Program-made: the position numbers and the translations under genes
Shown: piece after piece, positions 60,839-64,000 of the stretch
How positions within the stretch are numbered: position 1 is the stretch's first letter
Layout of the letters: each line of letters starts with the position of its first letter
NCBI RefSeq assembly: GCF_017833415.1
Contig: NZ_JAFICC010000019.1
Coordinates: forward strand, 1 to 64,000
Source of the DNA: Flavobacterium sp. 1355
GTDB taxonomy: Bacteria; Bacteroidota; Bacteroidia; Flavobacteriales; Flavobacteriaceae
Reading direction: 5' to 3'
Length of the DNA stretch: 64,000 nt
The notes under the pieces: model-generated
What the model saw: the letters and a program-made list of their open reading frames with translations, nothing else
The model's database searches: none
Told to the model about the DNA's origin: nothing

Positions 60839-60846
60839 TAATTTTG
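60839..60846 (+). promoter_or_regulatory. -7 promoter element for the DUF4403 gene
   Basis: TAATTTTG fits TAnnTTTG and lies 23 bases ahead of the ATG at 60870. Confidence 0.5.
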
Positions 60847-60869
60847 CATCATTCAAAAAATCATTACTA

Positions 60870-62276
60870 ATGAAGTTTTTTTCAGCACTTTCTTTGTTCA
60901 CCGTACTTAATGTACTTGTAAGTTGTTCTACAGCTCAAAAATTAGAAACTTTAAAACCAGAACCGGATGATGCAAGCCCGCTAGTTTACGAAAGTAATCC
61001 GTCTTTTATCAACTTACCAATTTCAGTTAAGCTTCATGATATTGAAAATCAGACAAATTCCATTTTAAATGGTTTGATTTATGAAGACAATAATATAGAA
61101 GATGATGATATCGAAATGAAAATCTGGAAGCAGGCCCCTGTCAAAATTCAGAATGATCCTTCAAGTCCTGATAAAAAAATTAAAACAGTTTTGCCTCTAA
61201 AAGCTACTGTTAAATATCGAATAGGCACAAAAAAACTGGGCGTAGAACTTTATGATGTGCGTGAATTTAATCTAAATGGAGTCATCACTTTATCCAGTGA
61301 AGCAGCGCTTACTAATTGGAAATTAAACACAAAAACAGAATTTAAATCTCTTGACTGGAAAGAAAGCCCAACGATGATGGTTTTTGGAAAAAACATGCCC
61401 ATCACTTATCTGGTAAATCCTGCAATATCAATTTTTAAATCTAAAATTGAAAAAAGCATAGATGATGCTATCGAAAAATCTATGGATTTTAAACCAAATG
61501 TTTTATCCGCTTTAGAAAAAATCTGTACTCCTTTTCAAATGAGCGATACTTACGAAAGCTGGCTGCAAATTGTTCCTGTTGAAGTTTATTCTACAACAGC
61601 AAAACTAAAAAATGATCAGTTTTTATTAGAGATGGGGATGAAATGCAACATGGAAACTATTGTAGGCAAACAACCCGAATCTAAATTTAATGCAAATAAA
61701 ATTGTATTGAAACCGGTAACCAAAATCCCAAATCAGATTGCTGCCAATATTGCTGCTATTTCAACCTATGCCGATGCTTCTAAGATCATGACGCAAAATT
61801 TTGCTAATCAGGAATTCGGTTCCGGGAGCAAAAAAGTTACTGTAAAAAATGTAGCGATTTGGCATAAAAATGACAAAATGGTAATTGCTCTTGATGTCTT
61901 AGGATCTGTTAACGGAACAATTTATCTAACGGGATTCCCTCAATACAATCCTCAAACCAAAGAAATATACTTTGATAAATTAGATTATGTTTTAGACACA
62001 AAGAGCAAATTAATGCGTACAGCAAGCTGGCTGGCTCAGGGTTTAATTCTAAGAAAAATGGAGGAAAGCTGTCGCTATTCTATTCAGCCAAATTTAGAAG
62101 AAGGCAAAAAGAGTATGGCTGCGTATTTAAAAAATTATTCACCTATGCCCGGTGTTTTTGTAAATGGCAAAATGGAAGATATTCAGTTTGATAAAATTCA
62201 GCTTACCAATCAGGCGATTATCGCTTTTATTAAAATAAATGGTACGGTAAACGTCTCTGTAGACGGATTAAAATAA
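60870..62276 (+). CDS. DUF4403 family lipoprotein
   Basis: A 468-residue lipoprotein with lipobox VLVS-C (Cys 19) followed by STAQKL. Tandem TULIP-like or beta-rich repeats follow, with SNPSFINLPISVKLHDIENQTNSIL near residue 45 and a second repeat from about 170. DUF4403 proteins are widespread in Bacteroidetes and of unknown function. A lipid-binding role has been suggested for similar folds, but that is inference. It stands alone, with a terminator after. Confidence 0.85.
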   Translation: MKFFSALSLFTVLNVLVSCSTAQKLETLKPEPDDASPLVYESNPSFINLPISVKLHDIENQTNSILNGLIYEDNNIEDDDIEMKIWKQAPVKIQNDPSSPDKKIKTVLPLKATVKYRIGTKKLGVELYDVREFNLNGVITLSSEAALTNWKLNTKTEFKSLDWKESPTMMVFGKNMPITYLVNPAISIFKSKIEKSIDDAIEKSMDFKPNVLSALEKICTPFQMSDTYESWLQIVPVEVYSTTAKLKNDQFLLEMGMKCNMETIVGKQPESKFNANKIVLKPVTKIPNQIAANIAAISTYADASKIMTQNFANQEFGSGSKKVTVKNVAIWHKNDKMVIALDVLGSVNGTIYLTGFPQYNPQTKEIYFDKLDYVLDTKSKLMRTASWLAQGLILRKMEESCRYSIQPNLEEGKKSMAAYLKNYSPMPGVFVNGKMEDIQFDKIQLTNQAIIAFIKINGTVNVSVDGLK

Positions 62277-62278
62277 TA

Positions 62279-62312
62279 AAAAAAAGCAGAATTAATTATT
62301 CTGCTTTTTTTA
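62279..62312. terminator. Bidirectional terminator after the DUF4403 gene
   Basis: AAAAAAGCAGAAT and its complement form a perfect stem around 62285-62305, with A- and T-runs on each side. The stop of the convergent small gene lies inside it. Confidence 0.85.
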
Positions 62313-62556
62313 TTTTAGACTGATACATTCTGTAAATCAGATAGCCTATTATACCTACAAGCAAATACGGAATTACCATTAAATAAACAATTCCATCATT
62401 TACTGCTTCTGCCTTCTTAATGTTAGAATCACCTGCTAATGCCGCACGACACATTGCGCATTGCGCGTTTGAAGAGATTGCAAAAAGAAATAGACAAATT
62501 CCAAAAAACACTTTTTGAAATTTTGATCCTGAGGTGTTTATATTTTTAATGTACAT
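62296..62556 (-). CDS. Small membrane protein with CxxC motif
   Basis: An 86-residue protein with a signal peptide or first membrane segment (about 14-31, ending SNAQ), then CAMCRAALAGD, a CxxC pair directly after the cleavage site, and one membrane segment (about 56-74). It overlaps the DUF420 gene by 11 bases and follows a SCO gene, so a role in copper or haem delivery to cytochrome oxidase is plausible. No family name is certain. Confidence 0.8.
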   Translation of the reverse strand: MYIKNINTSGSKFQKVFFGICLFLFAISSNAQCAMCRAALAGDSNIKKAEAVNDGIVYLMVIPYLLVGIIGYLIYRMYQSKIKKAE

Positions 62557-63088
62557 AATAAGGAGATATCATTAAGTAAACTACTACGCCCGTCACAGCA
62601 ACATATAACCAAAGCGGAAAAGTAATTTTAGCTATTTTTCTGTGTCTGTCAAAACGCTGAGCCAAAGCTCTCACATAAGTAATTAATACTAATGGAATAA
62701 TAGCAATTGACAGCAAAATATGTGTGATTAAAATAAAGAAATACACATAACGAATTGCACCTTCTCCACCAAATTTAGTAGAATCAGAAGTCATATGATA
62801 GGCTACATACATAACTAAAAATGCAACGGATAGTGCTATAGCAAAAGTCATTAATTGTTCGTGAAGCTTTTGTTTTCCGTTTTTAATAGCAAATACAGCT
62901 AAAACCAAAACAACAGCTGTAATACCATTTGTTGTTGCATAAATTGGAGGCAAAAATGAAAGAGGCTCTACATTGATTCCGAAATCTTTTAATTTTATTC
63001 CGAACAGAATAGCAACCACTACCGGAATTATAATTGAAACTGCAATAATAAATTTACTGAACTTTTTTTCTAATGAATGATCTTCCAT
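62546..63088 (-). CDS. DUF420 family membrane protein
   Basis: A 180-residue protein with five predicted membrane segments (about 13-30, 41-62, 76-97, 110-130 and 155-174). Conserved histidines occur in AYHMTSD, FFILITHILLS and FDRHRKIAK. DUF420 proteins are distantly like cytochrome oxidase assembly proteins such as CtaG/Cox11 neighbours and are usually next to SCO genes, as here. Its exact function is unproven. Confidence 0.88.
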   Translation of the reverse strand: MEDHSLEKKFSKFIIAVSIIIPVVVAILFGIKLKDFGINVEPLSFLPPIYATTNGITAVVLVLAVFAIKNGKQKLHEQLMTFAIALSVAFLVMYVAYHMTSDSTKFGGEGAIRYVYFFILITHILLSIAIIPLVLITYVRALAQRFDRHRKIAKITFPLWLYVAVTGVVVYLMISPYYVH

Positions 63089-63089
63089 T

Positions 63090-63779
63090 TTATTCTTCTA
63101 ATAGTATTTTGATGTCTTCCTGAATATCTCTAACCCCTTTTTTATCCAATCCGTCATAGTATAAAATCGGATTTCCGAAATCATCCTTACGACAACGTAT
63201 ATTACCGTTTTTATCAATTAATGCAAATAAACCAGAGTGTTCAAAACCGCCATTTACTTTTGCGTTTTCACCCGCATAGAGATTAAAGCCTTTATTTGAT
63301 AAATCCATAATAGTAGCTTTATCACCAGTTAGAAAATTCCAGTTTGATGATTTTACTCCTAATAACTTTGCATGATCTTTTAATATCTGAGGCGTATCAT
63401 GAGCTGGATCAATTGTTATGGAAACAATACCAAAATTAGGGTTGCCAAAAAATGTTTTTTCGATTTCAAGCATACTCAAATTCATTTTTGGACAAATAGA
63501 AGGACAAGTAGTAAAGAAAAATTCCAGTACATACACTTTGCCTTTATAACTTTCGCTTGAAATTTTTACATTGTCCTGATTTGTCAATTCAAATTTTGGT
63601 GCAGGCCCGATTGTTAGCAATTTGGCATCTGATTTTGAATTTTTCAGACCAACATTATCCAAACGATTTCCCTTAACAACATCTCCGTTTTTTATTCTGT
63701 CTACAATTTTTGGGACAGCATAAATTCCAAAGATTAAAATGATAAACGAAATTCCGATATATGATTTATTTTTAAACAT
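63090..63779 (-). CDS. SCO family copper-binding protein
   Basis: A 229-residue membrane-anchored thioredoxin-fold protein. It has an N-terminal membrane segment (about 7-25), the copper-binding C92-x-x-x-C96 in TTCPSICPK, and the conserved histidine H181 in FEHSGLFALID. SCO proteins deliver copper to the CuA site of cytochrome oxidase or act as thiol reductases. Its stop lies one base from DUF420. It belongs to an oxidase assembly cluster. Confidence 0.93.
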   Translation of the reverse strand: MFKNKSYIGISFIILIFGIYAVPKIVDRIKNGDVVKGNRLDNVGLKNSKSDAKLLTIGPAPKFELTNQDNVKISSESYKGKVYVLEFFFTTCPSICPKMNLSMLEIEKTFFGNPNFGIVSITIDPAHDTPQILKDHAKLLGVKSSNWNFLTGDKATIMDLSNKGFNLYAGENAKVNGGFEHSGLFALIDKNGNIRCRKDDFGNPILYYDGLDKKGVRDIQEDIKILLEE

Positions 63780-63791
63780 TATGATTGAAAT

Positions 63792-64000
63792 TTAAAGTTG
63801 TTTCGTGGCATTATGATTCTTTTTAAGAGCGGCTCGATATTCATATAAAATAATTTTAAAATCGTCCAGCATCTCATTACTTAACTCAGATGGATGAAAA
63901 GTATCGTAGCCCTCTTTATATTCTTTTTCATCTTTTCTGCCTCTTAAATTTCTTTCTTTATCAACTATATAAACACTCGAAGTTCCTAAATTTTCATCCA
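63792..64000 (-). CDS. C-terminal part of a gene upstream of the SCO gene (partial)
   Basis: A minus-strand frame runs off the window edge. Its 69 visible codons include LGTSSVYIVDKERNLRGR, EGYDTFHPSEL and a closing helix ending KQL. The pattern of a beta-strand, D-K-x-x-x-x-R-G-R and a final helix is like the end of another SCO/thioredoxin-fold protein. It stops 13 bases before the SCO gene starts. Identification is tentative because only the end is seen. Confidence 0.6.
   Translation of the reverse strand, partial: DENLGTSSVYIVDKERNLRGRKDEKEYKEGYDTFHPSELSNEMLDDFKIILYEYRAALKKNHNATKQL

Overview
This 64 kb window is an AT-rich chromosomal segment of a Bacteroidota bacterium, almost certainly a Flavobacterium or close relative. 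The evidence is the type IX secretion apparatus and cargo (PorP/SprF protein, CHU_C-type C-terminal domain), lipoproteins with acidic residues right after the lipid cysteine, many proteins typed only as Bacteroidetes DUF families (DUF4249, DUF4270, DUF4403, DUF4907, DUF1573), absence of Shine-Dalgarno sequences, and promoters of the Bacteroidetes type (TAnnTTTG, sometimes with TTG 17-23 bases upstream). No prophage, insertion sequence, CRISPR array or rRNA operon was seen. Most genes are core housekeeping genes separated by hairpin terminators.

Layout. 1-583: an 8-bp tandem repeat array and two tRNA genes (Leu-UAA, Gly-GCC). 0.6-8.6 kb: mutS, a DUF1573 protein, a TrmH-family methyltransferase, a large secreted LRR/lectin-like adhesin, and a folK-deoxynucleoside kinase fusion. 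8.8-18.8 kb: sppA, a possible small RNA locus, an AsmA-like protein, a GT9 glycosyltransferase, a DUF2797 protein, a GH3-family enzyme and serB. 19-22.7 kb: an accessory cluster of alternating VOC and SRPBCC proteins divergent from a GlxA/AraC-type regulator. 22.9-27.8 kb: the proteostasis genes clpX, clpP and tig, a holin-like membrane protein and an alpha/beta hydrolase. 28-33.4 kb: an orphan lipoprotein, a DUF4249/TonB-receptor pair and pdxJ. 33.5-41 kb: a CBS protein, nadK and an envelope biogenesis run (barrel protein, uppS, bamA, two OmpH/Skp chaperones).

41-50.9 kb: a short double-glycine leader peptide gene that standard gene callers can miss, murI, a DUF4270 lipoprotein with a barrel partner, a barrel/kelch/DUF4907/LytS/LytTR signalling module, a gamma carbonic anhydrase and a PorP/SprF protein. 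51-60.7 kb: an Nfu scaffold with a duplicated N-domain, an MscS channel, tsaB, and a seven-gene leftward run ending in tsaB that encodes a MacAB-TolC-like exporter with two permeases and two adaptors. 60.9-64 kb: a DUF4403 lipoprotein and a SCO/DUF420 cytochrome-oxidase-assembly cluster that runs off the right edge.

The strongest unexplained signals are the 58-residue GG-leader peptide with four core cysteines (41181-41357), an intergenic transcription unit candidate with 11-bp phased TTAAC repeats (10591-10782), the VOC/SRPBCC cluster with its divergent regulator, and several dispersed palindromic repeats that sit between housekeeping genes. All functional statements come from reading the sequence and family knowledge; no searches were run.
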